This document shows, piece after piece, positions 8,448-16,804 of a stretch of 64,000 nt of DNA (its first letter is position 1; every line of letters begins with the position of its first letter). Both the position numbers and the translations under genes were made by a program. Where the stretch lies: assembly GCF_009928415.1 (NCBI RefSeq), contig NZ_JAABNN010000002.1, forward strand, positions 558,001-622,000, given 5' to 3'. The DNA comes from Bacillus sp. USDA818B3_A. Lineage in GTDB: Bacteria > Bacillota > Bacilli > Bacillales > Cytobacillaceae. Under the pieces are notes generated by a model. It worked only from the letters and a program-made list of their open reading frames with translations, made no database searches and was not told where the DNA came from.

Positions 8448-11030
8448 ATGGAAATCACCCCTAACGAAAATTTATATAAAGAAGTTTTACAAACCATGTC
8501 TGAATGCGTCATTATTCATGAAAAGTCGGGGATAATGATTGCGCTAAATGAAAATGTTGAAAAGGTATTAGGGATTAAATCAGATTTATTAACAGAATCC
8601 AATGTAAGCCAATTAGAATATGTAAAAGAAGATGGATCCCCCCTACCCTATTCGGAATTGCCTGGAATCATCACCCTCGAACAGGGGATTCCTTTCCATG
8701 ATTATGTCTTGGGAGTAAGCGATCGAAATAATGGGACTAAATGGCTTTCCATTACTTCAAAACCACTTACATTACATAAAGACGGGGAACAAGCTGCGCT
8801 TGTGACCATATCGGATATTACCGAAAGAAAAAAAATGGAACAAACGATCATTCAGGCAAAGGAAGCGGCGGAAAAAGCAAACCTAACCAAATCGGACTTT
8901 CTTTCCAAAATGAGTCATGAACTCCGGACCCCTTTGAACGGAATCCTTGGTTTTGCCCAGCTATTAGAAATAGATGAAACCTTAAATGAGGAGCAGCGGG
9001 ACTTTGTCCAAGAGATCTTAAGCGGAGGGAAGCATTTATTAAGCTTAATTAATGATATTTTAGATTTATCCAGAATCGATACAGGTCAATTAAAAGTTTC
9101 AATTGAAGAGGTAGATTTGCTGACCATTATCAATGAATGTATCCATATCGTGCAGCCGCTTGCCATGAAAAAAAGAATTACCATTCATAATCAAATGGAC
9201 CATTCGCAAACCGTAACCGTTCTTGCCGATCCGATTCGCCTGAAACAAATCCTACTTAATCTTCTCGATAATTCCATTAAATATAACCGGGAAGACGGCA
9301 AAGTCATGATTTTCTCGTATATGAAACAAAACGAGGCTGTTATTCATATCGCGGATACAGGGGTTGGGCTTTCTGTTGAAGAATATCAGAAAGTGTTTGT
9401 TCCATTTTATCGGATTGAAGGGACACAAGAGGAAGGTACGGGCATTGGATTATCTTTAGTAAAGCAACTTGTCCAACTTATGAGTGGAAAAATTAGTGTA
9501 GCGAGCCAAAAAGGAATCGGCAGCGATTTTTGCTTTAGCCTCCCCCTTCCTCATGATTTAACGACCGCGATGCAATGGGGGGAAGAAGTGATGGATTTAC
9601 CAGCAAAGAATGCGAAGTCAGATCACTATGGTTTGCTGTATGTGGAAGATAATGAATCGAACTTATACTTGGTGAAGAACATCCTGAAATCCCAGCCATC
9701 CTATACGATTTTAACTGCTCGTTCCGGAAAAGAAGGATTGGCACTGGCTAGGACTGAAAAAGTAGATTTAATTCTACTAGATCTTAACCTCCCAGATATG
9801 CATGGTTATGAGGTGTTTGACCTTATAAAACAGGATGAAAAAACGAAAAATATAGCCATTATTGCTGTCAGTGCAAATGCCATGCCTCAGGACATCCAGC
9901 AGACATTAGGCAAGGGGTTTGATAATTATCTGACAAAACCTGTTAATGTAAAGGAGTTCTTAACAACTATATACGAAACTTTAACTAGTACAATTAATCA
10001 AAATATACCTGAACATAAAATTTTAAGTACCGGACCAAATGGAGAGGAAGCTGTATCTGCCAAGACACTGCAGTTGTCTTTGAAAGATTTAAAAAAGCTA
10101 AGAGAAAAGAACTATACAGCTGCTATTGCCATGCACTATACCGGGAATAATTGGGCAAGAGCACAAATTGAAGGATTGAAGACAACTTTTAATAAAATGG
10201 GGATTAAGGTCGTGGCTGTAACTGATGCCGAACTTAACAGGGAAAAGCAAGTTGCAGACATTCAAAAGATATTAGCAAAAAAACCGGATATTATTGTTAG
10301 TCTTCCCATCGATCCGTTATCAACCGCGGGTGCCTTTCAAACCGCAGCTCAATCAGGTGTTAAGCTGGTTTTTATGGACAATACACCATACGGATTGGAA
10401 GCGGGGAAGGATTATGTAAGCGTCGTTTCAGCCGACAATTATGGAAACGGGACCTATGCCGCCGACATCATGGCAGAGAAAATAGGTTTTAAAGGCAAGA
10501 TTGGGGTCATGTATTACGATGCCGATTTTTTTGTAACGAAACAAAGATTAACGGCTTTTGAAAAGACGATTAGAGAAAGTTATCCTGACATTCAAATCGT
10601 AGCCCGCAGCGGTTTTACAAGTCCGAATGATGGGAAAGAGCTTGCAGACGCTATGATTTCTCAACACCTCGATTTGAAGGGAATCTTTGTTGTATGGGAT
10701 TTGGTGGCGGAAGGTGCTATGGCCTCCGCCCGTGCCTTAGGAAAACATGATTTAGTTATTACAACAATGGATTTGGGTACCAATGCTGCTGTAGAAATCG
10801 CAAAAGATGGACTTATCAAGGGGTCGGGTTCGCAGATGCCCTACCATCAAGGAGTGGCCGAGGCGATCCTGGCCGGTTATGCACTGCTCGGCAAACCGGC
10901 ACCGGCTTATGTAGCTGTACCGGCTCTAAAAGTAACGAAAGAAAATCTCCTTGAAGCATGGAAACTGGTGTATAACCAAGATCCCTCAGTATTAAATAGT
11001 TATGCAAAAACTGACCAGATGAAAATGTAA
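8448..11030 (+). CDS. Soluble hybrid sensor kinase fused to a periplasmic-binding-protein-like domain (PAS-HisKA-HATPase-REC-RbsB fold)
   Basis: The start is taken at the ATG at 8448 behind GGAAGGCAGG, giving 860 residues; an ATG at 8412 has its purine tract only two bases away. Order: PAS (about 1-135), HisKA with phospho-acceptor His in SHELRTPLNG (near 157), HATPase with LNLLDNSIKYN, DTGVGLS and GTGIGLS, and a receiver domain with Asp near 444 (LILLDLNLP) and lysine in YLTKPV. From about 528 to 855 it has a complete RbsB-like binding domain, nearly identical in many stretches to the importer's lipoprotein at 5862-7031 (GPNGE.AVSAKTLQL, FVTK, VTKEN, MAEK). There is no signal peptide or membrane span, so ligand sensing would be cytoplasmic. 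It is divergent from the LytTR regulator. The last six codons appear to run into unrelated downstream DNA. Confidence 0.92.
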   Translation: MEITPNENLYKEVLQTMSECVIIHEKSGIMIALNENVEKVLGIKSDLLTESNVSQLEYVKEDGSPLPYSELPGIITLEQGIPFHDYVLGVSDRNNGTKWLSITSKPLTLHKDGEQAALVTISDITERKKMEQTIIQAKEAAEKANLTKSDFLSKMSHELRTPLNGILGFAQLLEIDETLNEEQRDFVQEILSGGKHLLSLINDILDLSRIDTGQLKVSIEEVDLLTIINECIHIVQPLAMKKRITIHNQMDHSQTVTVLADPIRLKQILLNLLDNSIKYNREDGKVMIFSYMKQNEAVIHIADTGVGLSVEEYQKVFVPFYRIEGTQEEGTGIGLSLVKQLVQLMSGKISVASQKGIGSDFCFSLPLPHDLTTAMQWGEEVMDLPAKNAKSDHYGLLYVEDNESNLYLVKNILKSQPSYTILTARSGKEGLALARTEKVDLILLDLNLPDMHGYEVFDLIKQDEKTKNIAIIAVSANAMPQDIQQTLGKGFDNYLTKPVNVKEFLTTIYETLTSTINQNIPEHKILSTGPNGEEAVSAKTLQLSLKDLKKLREKNYTAAIAMHYTGNNWARAQIEGLKTTFNKMGIKVVAVTDAELNREKQVADIQKILAKKPDIIVSLPIDPLSTAGAFQTAAQSGVKLVFMDNTPYGLEAGKDYVSVVSADNYGNGTYAADIMAEKIGFKGKIGVMYYDADFFVTKQRLTAFEKTIRESYPDIQIVARSGFTSPNDGKELADAMISQHLDLKGIFVVWDLVAEGAMASARALGKHDLVITTMDLGTNAAVEIAKDGLIKGSGSQMPYHQGVAEAILAGYALLGKPAPAYVAVPALKVTKENLLEAWKLVYNQDPSVLNSYAKTDQMKM

Positions 11031-11388
11031 AAAACAAGCTTCAATTTTTTCGGTTTCCATATTTCATATACATAAATTAATAAATAACCGAAAGGAATAT
11101 ACACGATGTCCAGTAGAAGGTCGAACAGTTCATATTTTTCTCTCCTGTAATCTGATATAAATTTGGGGAAACAGAAGCAATTAAATGGTCCATGATTTTG
11201 GGCACGGCCATGCTGAACAAAACGATTAGAATGGTGATTTGAGGTTGGTATTTTTTTAGGCAGTCTCCATAATATATACTTAGAAAAATGCCAACCATAA
11301 TTGTCCATTCATTTGAATCGAAATGTTTTCTCTTTCCATAATTTTTTCTGTATAGCGATAAAGGAACTGTTCTAATTAAACAATCCAC
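11000..11388 (-). pseudogene. Frameshifted, 3'-truncated CBO0543-like membrane protein remnant
   Basis: Two overlapping minus-strand frames together read as one hydrophobic protein: the first (from a GTG at 11388) gives WTIMVGIFLSIYYGD and ITILIVLFSMAVPKIMDHL, the second resumes with YELFDLLLDIVYIPFGYL and WKPKKLKLVFYIF. Adding one A to the five-A run complementary to 11135-11139 joins them in frame. The order of segments resembles the intact protein at 11419-11883 (KKFIYILGW). The sequence stops where the kinase gene ends, so the 3' part of the gene is missing. A sequencing error at the A-run is possible, but the truncation would remain. Confidence 0.55.
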
Positions 11389-11418
11389 CCGTTAATTCAA
11401 GAAAAAATCGCGACTTTA

Positions 11419-11883
11419 TTACTGGGTTTCTCTTCTATCCGCCGTGTAGTCTAATACGAAATAAAGGATGTACATTGATATAAAATAAACCACCGCCGAA
11501 TAGAGTATATTCCATTCACCATAATGTAAAACTCCAATATAAACTACATACAATTCAAGTAATACAAGAATACAGGTCCATCCCAATATATATATAAATT
11601 TCTTAATGGCATTAGATTTTAGGGGGAAATAATTAAAAATAATAACTAGTACACCAATCTCACCAAGGGCTACAACAAGGTACAACCACTCTATTTGTTC
11701 TTTATCAAAATACCAGTAAAGTTTGTACTTTAAATCAAGATACAAATCAGTTACAAAATTCATTAACAATGCAAACTGTATTGTAGCTAGTAACTCGTGC
11801 CTAGTTCTTTTTCTGGGAATTTTGAGGGCAACTAAAAGAACTAATATAACTGTCACTATAAATAGCTTCACCAAGAGGAACAC
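11419..11883 (-). CDS. CBO0543-family integral membrane protein
   Basis: The product is up to 154 residues with four predicted membrane helices and charged loops (PRKRTRHE near residue 25, DKEQIEWLY in the middle). The pattern, including an Arg/Lys-rich first loop, an F..FPLKS segment and HYGEWN near the end, fits the CBO0543 family of clostridial and bacillary membrane proteins, whose function is unknown. The listed start is a GTG; TTG or GTG codons three and four codons downstream are better spaced from the GAGGTG tract, so the true N-terminus may be slightly shorter. It is monocistronic-looking and lies upstream of a broken paralogue. Confidence 0.7.
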   Translation of the reverse strand: MFLLVKLFIVTVILVLLVALKIPRKRTRHELLATIQFALLMNFVTDLYLDLKYKLYWYFDKEQIEWLYLVVALGEIGVLVIIFNYFPLKSNAIKKFIYILGWTCILVLLELYVVYIGVLHYGEWNILYSAVVYFISMYILYFVLDYTADRRETQ

Positions 11884-12082
11884 CTCGTTTTAAAAAAACA
11901 ACATTATCAACCATATTATCATTATTTATTTGATGAATTATTATTCTTCAACCAATAATAGCAATACGTTTATCTTCAAATTTCATTGGGAGCATTAGTA
12001 GCACAGAGAATAAACCAGATATTATACCAGATATAATTCATAAGAAAATGTTGTTCATTGGTAATAAATATCCTTTCTCTAA

Positions 12083-12421
12083 CTAACTCATTAATTGATA
12101 TGATTCTTTTAAAAGAACTAAAAACCCCTGATTTAGTTCGTCTTCATTATGAAATCTAAAGTTATTGTGAAATCTGTTTTTTGAAACTTGTTCAATTTTA
12201 GTAATCTTCTCGTGTTCAATTTGATGGTTTGTCACTAAATTAAAATCTAACCATTTCTTTTTTGGATGAACTCCTCCAAAGGAAGATTTATTCAAAAGAT
12301 GTATAGAAGTCTTTTTAAACTCAATTTCAAAAGGTCCAATTTCTTTCAATAAATCGAGTATTTTTGAATATATTTCATAAACATTAGATGCCTTATTTGA
12401 GAATAATTCATCTTCTGACAT
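12083..12421 (-). CDS. DUF5655-type small protein
   Basis: The protein has 112 residues, starting at the ATG at 12421 behind AGGAGAT. It begins MSEDELFSNKA, has a predicted helix (VYEIYSKILDLLKEIGPF) and ends with the pattern FHNNFRF..EDELNQGFLVLLKESYQL, which I recognise from DUF5655 proteins. These small soluble proteins have no established function and are often found as stand-alone accessory genes. Nothing nearby links it to the sugar genes. Confidence 0.7.
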   Translation of the reverse strand: MSEDELFSNKASNVYEIYSKILDLLKEIGPFEIEFKKTSIHLLNKSSFGGVHPKKKWLDFNLVTNHQIEHEKITKIEQVSKNRFHNNFRFHNEDELNQGFLVLLKESYQLMS

Positions 12422-12442
12422 ATCACCATCTCCTACTTTCAC

Positions 12443-12696
12443 TCTAACATATTAAACTTTATTACCTTTATTTTGCCTCTTTTTCATCATTTTACCATTT
12501 CTTTATTTAACTATCCCCCCCCCCTTTACTTTAAGTAAAATCCTTCACAATCTAAACTTGGTAGCTACTCCTTTCAACATAATGCAGGTGCAAAATTACT
12601 TATATTTAAGTTTTTATTCCCCATAAATCAAAAGCCCACCTTATGTCGCTTTGATTCATTCCACCATCTCCTTAATAATAGATTTAAATTTACAGT
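12443..12696. other. Gene-free interval with a C10 homopolymer
   Basis: Between the DUF5655 gene and the next operon's terminator the sequence is AT-rich with no credible frame. It contains a run of ten C residues at 12515-12524, unusual in this background and prone to slippage. Confidence 0.5.
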
Positions 12697-12735
12697 AAAA
12701 AGGAGCATGAATAGCTTTCCACTATTGATGCCCCT
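12697..12735 (-). terminator. Terminator of the aromatic catabolism operon
   Basis: On the minus strand GGGGCATCAATAG pairs with CTATTCATGCTCC (one mismatch, one G-T) over a seven-base loop and is followed by TTTTT. It lies 46 bases after the stop of the PNPOx-fold gene. Confidence 0.65.
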
Positions 12736-12781
12736 TATCTAAGTTGAATTTTCCAATATCCAGATTTTAATTTATTTACTT

Positions 12782-13225
12782 CTACTTAAGCAGCTCGTAA
12801 ACTTCTGTATCTAACTTCTTAGCGAGTTCAGGATTGTAGGTTTTTTCGTATTCCGGTTCAACTGTCACCTTTCCGCCGTAAAACATTACATCTTCTACTT
12901 CTTCAATTTCAATCGTGACCACACATAGCTTCATCGTCTTTTCGAAAACTTCAGAAACTGAAGCTCTACCACGTACGGAATAGCAGCTTCCATCCCCTAT
13001 CATGCCAACAATGACATTAGGATTGCTTTGAATATTATTAATACTTGATGCTTTAGACCCAAGTGCTACTTTTATTTGTGTGCCATCTGGATACGCATTT
13101 ACCCATGAAACGACACTCAATTGCGGAAGTTTAGTTTCTGCATCCACCGTTATCAATGAAACCATGGTTTCTCCCTGCAAAGAAGAAGCGAGCGCTGGGC
13201 TCAGACGATCTAACGTTTTAGTCAT
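12782..13225 (-). CDS. Pyridoxamine 5'-phosphate oxidase-fold flavoprotein, putative flavin reductase partner
   Basis: The start is the ATG at 13225 behind GAAGGAGAG, giving 147 residues; the open frame upstream belongs to the neighbour's antisense and has no ribosome binding site. The sequence reads as a compact split-barrel: MVSLITVDAETKLPQLSVVSWVNAY at the N-terminus, a VALGSKASSINNIQSNPNVIVGMIG core and a YYSVRGRA-like strand. This is the PNPOx-like FMN-binding fold. Its gene directly follows the flavin-dependent monooxygenase, so supplying reduced flavin to that enzyme is a reasonable guess; related proteins of unknown function also exist, so the role is not secure. Confidence 0.72.
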   Translation of the reverse strand: MTKTLDRLSPALASSLQGETMVSLITVDAETKLPQLSVVSWVNAYPDGTQIKVALGSKASSINNIQSNPNVIVGMIGDGSCYSVRGRASVSEVFEKTMKLCVVTIEIEEVEDVMFYGGKVTVEPEYEKTYNPELAKKLDTEVYELLK

Positions 13226-13247
13226 TTTGATTCTCTCCTTCTCTTTT

Positions 13248-14426
13248 TTAGTATTCCACTTTAACCGGTAGACCGAGCTCAAGCTTACCGAAGAGTTCTC
13301 CGACCCAGTCAAAATTGAAGGCCGTATGCTGCGCTCCGGCATGGATATCACGCCAAAACTGTTGAAGAGGATGTCTCTCACTGGAAGCTGCGGCACCGCT
13401 GCTGGTAAAAATGGTTTCCATCGCTTCCGTACACATCTCTGCACAATACGCATAATTACAGCGTAAGCTTACTCGCTCAGGATAATCCAGTACCCGGCCG
13501 GACTCCACTAATTCCAAAGATTTATGGAGAAGTGCGTCGATCGCTTCGATTTTCGCTGCTACTTTTGCCAGGCGAATCTGTTGATGAGTTAAGTTCGCGA
13601 CTGCTCCACCACCTCTAGCTTTATTTTTTCCAATGACTTGATCACGCCAGATTGCATAAGCTCCTTTGGTTGCTCCGAGAATGACGGATAATAGCGTAAC
13701 AGGCATAACGGCTGACAATTGGATACGGTAAAGTGGTGCTGTATTAAGATCCATTCCAGGTGAGATCCCATGAAGATTCCATGGTTCCAACTCCATTGTT
13801 CGGTATTCCGGAACAAACACGTCTGTTAACTGCAACAAATTACTGCCAGTTCCTCTCATACCAATGACACGCCAAACATCTATCACGTTTAAATCACTTT
13901 TGGGAACAAGAAAATATAAAACTTTGGTTTCATCTTCCGTTATTGGTGCCGGGGCACTGATCATCACCCAGTCACAGTGATTGATCCCTGATGAGAATCC
14001 CCATTTACCGCTTAGCTTATATCCTCCATCTACACGGCTGATCGTTGAATCGGGACTTGGATTGATCGATGTTGCAAGGCATGCATCAGGATTATCTTTC
14101 CAAACATCTGCCTGGGCCTTATTTGGAAAAAAGGCCAGCATCCAACTGTGCAACAGAAGTAAGGAATAACACCAGCCTGTAGACGCATCACCTTTAGAAA
14201 CTTCAATCGCTGTATCAGCTAACGTCTTCCAATTTAGTTCATGCCCGCCCCAGCGGCTCGGCACCAAGGATCGAACTAAGCCTGATGAAATAAATTCCTG
14301 GATGGTTTCGGCAGGTTGATGTCTTAATTCCTCTCCAAGGTTTGGACGGGATTGCAGGGTAGCTGCTAATTCTTTTGCACGGTCAACGGCTTCTTCGTAT
14401 GAAAACTTCTTTAATACTTCATTCAT
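13248..14426 (-). CDS. Acyl-CoA-dehydrogenase-fold flavin-dependent monooxygenase (HsaA-like)
   Basis: The ATG at 14426 follows GAGGAGG by eight bases, giving 392 residues. N-terminal helices (residues about 10-110), the central beta domain with GGYKLSGKWGFSSGINHCDW near 140, WRVIGMRGTGSN near 190, and a C-terminal helical Acyl-CoA_dh_2 domain are all present. This arrangement is that of group D two-component hydroxylases such as HsaA, which use FADH2 or FMNH2 from a separate reductase to hydroxylate phenols ortho. Position next to an extradiol dioxygenase gene and a PNPOx-fold gene supports ring hydroxylation before cleavage. The aromatic substrate is inferred to come from a flavonol because of qdoI upstream. 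Confidence 0.82.
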   Translation of the reverse strand: MNEVLKKFSYEEAVDRAKELAATLQSRPNLGEELRHQPAETIQEFISSGLVRSLVPSRWGGHELNWKTLADTAIEVSKGDASTGWCYSLLLLHSWMLAFFPNKAQADVWKDNPDACLATSINPSPDSTISRVDGGYKLSGKWGFSSGINHCDWVMISAPAPITEDETKVLYFLVPKSDLNVIDVWRVIGMRGTGSNLLQLTDVFVPEYRTMELEPWNLHGISPGMDLNTAPLYRIQLSAVMPVTLLSVILGATKGAYAIWRDQVIGKNKARGGGAVANLTHQQIRLAKVAAKIEAIDALLHKSLELVESGRVLDYPERVSLRCNYAYCAEMCTEAMETIFTSSGAAASSERHPLQQFWRDIHAGAQHTAFNFDWVGELFGKLELGLPVKVEY

Positions 14427-14445
14427 GTACACGACCTCCTCTGGT

Positions 14446-15417
14446 TTATTCGATTACATTTGGTGTCCCGTATGTGTGAAAAGTAGATGGAAGCGGTGTT
14501 CCCCACGCTAACCCTTTTTTCCGTTCCTCCGGTGTCCAGGTAACTGTTTCCCAATCTGGTGTATAGATGAGAAAACCTCCTGAGCATACCTCAATCCGAT
14601 TTCCTCCCGGCTCATAGACATAAACAAACATCGTCTGACCGGCAACATGTTTATTAGGTGGCGCCTCAATGAATATTCCATTATCTAAAAAAACATCTGC
14701 AGCGCGGAGCACCATTTCTGAACTTTCCACTTTGAAAGCAGCATGATGAAAACGCCCCTGGGCACCTGAATTATCAAGAGAAATGGCTAGGTCATATGAT
14801 TTATTAGTGACGTGAAGCCAAGCCGTCGTTTGGTTCCCTTCATCGGTTATTGCTTGTTCACTCAGCCTGAAACCAAGTTGATTACGGAAAAATGTGCTAT
14901 CTGCATCGACATTAGAGCTAAATAAGTTAATATGGTCCAACTGCGTTACTGCTGCACCTCTTGCTGAAAACTTTTGGGGCTGATTTTTCAAACCTGGCTT
15001 TAAGTGATCCGGTGTAACATTTTTATCTGCCTGATAGAACACTTCTAAAACATGCCCGTCTGCATCATTAAATTGGTAGGAGCGTCCATGCCCGTAATCT
15101 CCATCTGTCCAGCAAATTCCGTATCCGTTTTTCTCTAAGTCAATTACACGCCGCACGAGTGCTTGTTCCGAATAGGTTCTTAATGCTACATGTCCTAAGC
15201 CGGCCTCGCTTGCTTCTGTCAGTTTTAAGCTATAAAGCTGCTGGTCTCCCCAGCCGCGGAGAAAGACCGATTGTCCTTCTCGATGGACGATTTCCATACC
15301 GAGCAAATCGCGAAAAAATTCAAGACTCTCGGTTGGTTTAGGAGTTAATAATTCAATATGAGCCAAGTGGGCTACATCTCGAATGGGTTCTCGAATGGGT
15401 TCTTGATTTGATGTCAT
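14446..15417 (-). CDS. Extradiol (catechol 2,3-) dioxygenase, type I, two VOC domains
   Basis: The 323-residue protein has two glyoxalase/VOC repeats (about 15-135 and 155-275), the standard layout of type I extradiol dioxygenases. The metal-binding 2-His-1-Glu set is visible in the second repeat: QLDHINLF, FHHAAF and NRIEVCSGG. It should open a catecholic or trihydroxylated ring next to the diol with Fe(II) or Mn(II) and O2. The start codon overlaps the stop of the FAH-family gene (ATGA), implying coupled translation. Downstream lie the hydroxylase and PNPOx-fold genes. The ring it cleaves could be protocatechuate or hydroxylated phloroglucinol carboxylate; the sequence does not decide. Confidence 0.88.
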   Translation of the reverse strand: MTSNQEPIREPIRDVAHLAHIELLTPKPTESLEFFRDLLGMEIVHREGQSVFLRGWGDQQLYSLKLTEASEAGLGHVALRTYSEQALVRRVIDLEKNGYGICWTDGDYGHGRSYQFNDADGHVLEVFYQADKNVTPDHLKPGLKNQPQKFSARGAAVTQLDHINLFSSNVDADSTFFRNQLGFRLSEQAITDEGNQTTAWLHVTNKSYDLAISLDNSGAQGRFHHAAFKVESSEMVLRAADVFLDNGIFIEAPPNKHVAGQTMFVYVYEPGGNRIEVCSGGFLIYTPDWETVTWTPEERKKGLAWGTPLPSTFHTYGTPNVIE

Positions 15418-16352
15418 GATTCAGTCACCTCCATGATTGTTGTCTCAATCGCACCAATTCCGCTAATTTCAACTCTTACCTTGTCGCCATGCTGTAAAAA
15501 TTTGTTCTGTGCTTCCCCAACCCCGCCAGGTGTACCTGTAAGGACGATATCTCCCGGCTCTAACGTTACGATGCCTGATAAAAATTCAACGAGGTGATTT
15601 ACATTGAACAAAAGCTGCTCTGTATTAGATTGTTGTCTTACTTCCTCGTTAACAGTTAACGAAATGTCGAGGCTGTGAGGATTTTTAATTTCATCCTTTG
15701 TTACTAAAACGGGTCCGAGTGGAAGACTCTTATCCAAGGTCTTGCCTTGCAGCCATTGTATCGTCCGTTTTTGCATGTCACGGGCTGTAATATCGTTAGC
15801 AACTGTGTAACCAAACACATAGTCCAATGCATTTTCATACGGAATGTCTTTTCCTTCTTTTCCAATAACAAACGCTAATTCTGCTTCGTAATCTAGCTTT
15901 TTGGTCAAATTTGAATTTAGTGGAAATATATCATTTGGACCTGCTATCGCTGTTGCAAACTTGGCAAAAATTACTGGGTGAACGGGTAGATCCCGTTTCA
16001 TTTCAAGAATATGATTCTTGTAATTTAGCCCTACGCAGATGATTTTATTTGGTTTCAGTACGGGTGCACCGATTTTGACATCCTCTTTTTGGTAAATAGC
16101 CGAAGATGTAGCTGCATTTTCAAGGGCAAAGGCAATCGCTTCTTGTGCAGTTTTTACAGCGAGGTCACCGTTTGCAATAAATTCTGTTGGATTTGCTGGT
16201 AATAAAGCGGTTGCAATTTCATTTACTCTTTGCTGGCCATTTTGAGTTAATAGCTCGATGTAGGCTTGCTGTGGATCTACAATGGTATTTTCGTCGACAA
16301 GAATGCCGAGTCGTAAAGGTTGGTTATTTGTGGAATAGGTTAGTAGTTTCAT
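15414..16352 (-). CDS. Fumarylacetoacetate hydrolase (FAH) family protein
   Basis: The product has 312 residues. The C-terminal two thirds form the FAH barrel: NYKNHILEM, metal ligands in DYEAELAF and ANDITARDMQ, the lysine-bearing WLQGKTLDKSLPLGPV, and GDIVLTGTPGGVG near the end. Residues 1-75 form the small N-terminal domain. Family members hydrolyse or decarboxylate/isomerise the ring-opened oxo-acids of meta-cleavage pathways. It starts behind AACGAGGAGGAGATCCC and is the first gene of the unit FAH, dioxygenase, hydroxylase and PNPOx-fold protein, so it probably processes the dioxygenase product. Confidence 0.88.
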   Translation of the reverse strand: MKLLTYSTNNQPLRLGILVDENTIVDPQQAYIELLTQNGQQRVNEIATALLPANPTEFIANGDLAVKTAQEAIAFALENAATSSAIYQKEDVKIGAPVLKPNKIICVGLNYKNHILEMKRDLPVHPVIFAKFATAIAGPNDIFPLNSNLTKKLDYEAELAFVIGKEGKDIPYENALDYVFGYTVANDITARDMQKRTIQWLQGKTLDKSLPLGPVLVTKDEIKNPHSLDISLTVNEEVRQQSNTEQLLFNVNHLVEFLSGIVTLEPGDIVLTGTPGGVGEAQNKFLQHGDKVRVEISGIGAIETTIMEVTES

Positions 16353-16626
16353 GGGATCTCCTCCTCGTTTTCCAACACAACTATGTGTTTTTCTCTCTAA
16401 GTTAATGATAAGCTACAATAAATTTTTTTTGAAATACACATATTGCATTTGAGAAATCATGATTTTCGATAAATTGGTATTTTTCTTTTCCACTATCTCT
16501 AGCTGATTGTTCATAATTTACATATCACGAACATATGAGCATCATTTCATCCCTTCATGCGAACAAGACCTTATAGTTTTCTACCCTTCTTGTCCTCATA
16601 GCGCCAGAATTGGGCTCATTTCATTG

Positions 16627-16745
16627 GAATCTACAAAGTAAATGCAGAATTCTACAAAATAAGAAGGAATTCTACGAAATAAAGAAGCAATTCTACAAAT
16701 ATTATATTTATTCTACAAATCCCGGCTCCGATTCTACATTAATTG
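16627..16745. repeat. 20-21-bp periodic array B, six units with ATTCTACAAA
   Basis: CTAC recurs at 16631, 16652, 16672, 16693, 16713 and 16734, i.e. spacings of 21, 20, 21, 20 and 21. Units open AATTCTACAAA with small changes and then carry about ten variable bases. The array lies 3' of the esterase gene, just past its terminator, and before the FAH operon. The remaining part of 16353-16626 shows no gene and must hold the FAH operon promoter. Confidence 0.8.
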
Positions 16746-16773
16746 GAAATTAAGTTCCACTTTTTAATAAAAC

Positions 16774-16804
16774 ACAAAAAAATACCCCGTCTAGACGGAG
16801 TATT
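16774..16804 (-). terminator. Rho-independent terminator after the esterase gene
   Basis: On the minus strand ATACTCCGTC pairs with GACGGGGTAT around TA, followed by TTTTTTT. The stem overlaps the esterase stop codon, which makes qdoI and the esterase a separate transcription unit from the FAH operon. Confidence 0.85.

Noticed and set aside
11948..12058. Small minus-strand membrane-peptide-like frame of 37 codons (GLFSVLLMLPMKFEDKR)
   Set aside because: An in-frame TGA at codon seven interrupts it and no start follows. It may be a decayed gene, but support is too thin.
12515..12524. C10 run as a phase-variation switch
   Set aside because: It is not in a coding frame or between recognisable promoter boxes.
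13226..13453. N-terminal extension of the PNPOx-fold protein by 76 residues
   Set aside because: It overlaps the coding end of the hydroxylase gene in another frame and lacks a ribosome binding site; the ATG at 13225 has a good one.
16627..16745. CRISPR array
   Set aside because: Units are only 20-21 bases including the variable part, the repeats are degenerate, and there are no cas genes in the window. The same applies to the other two arrays.
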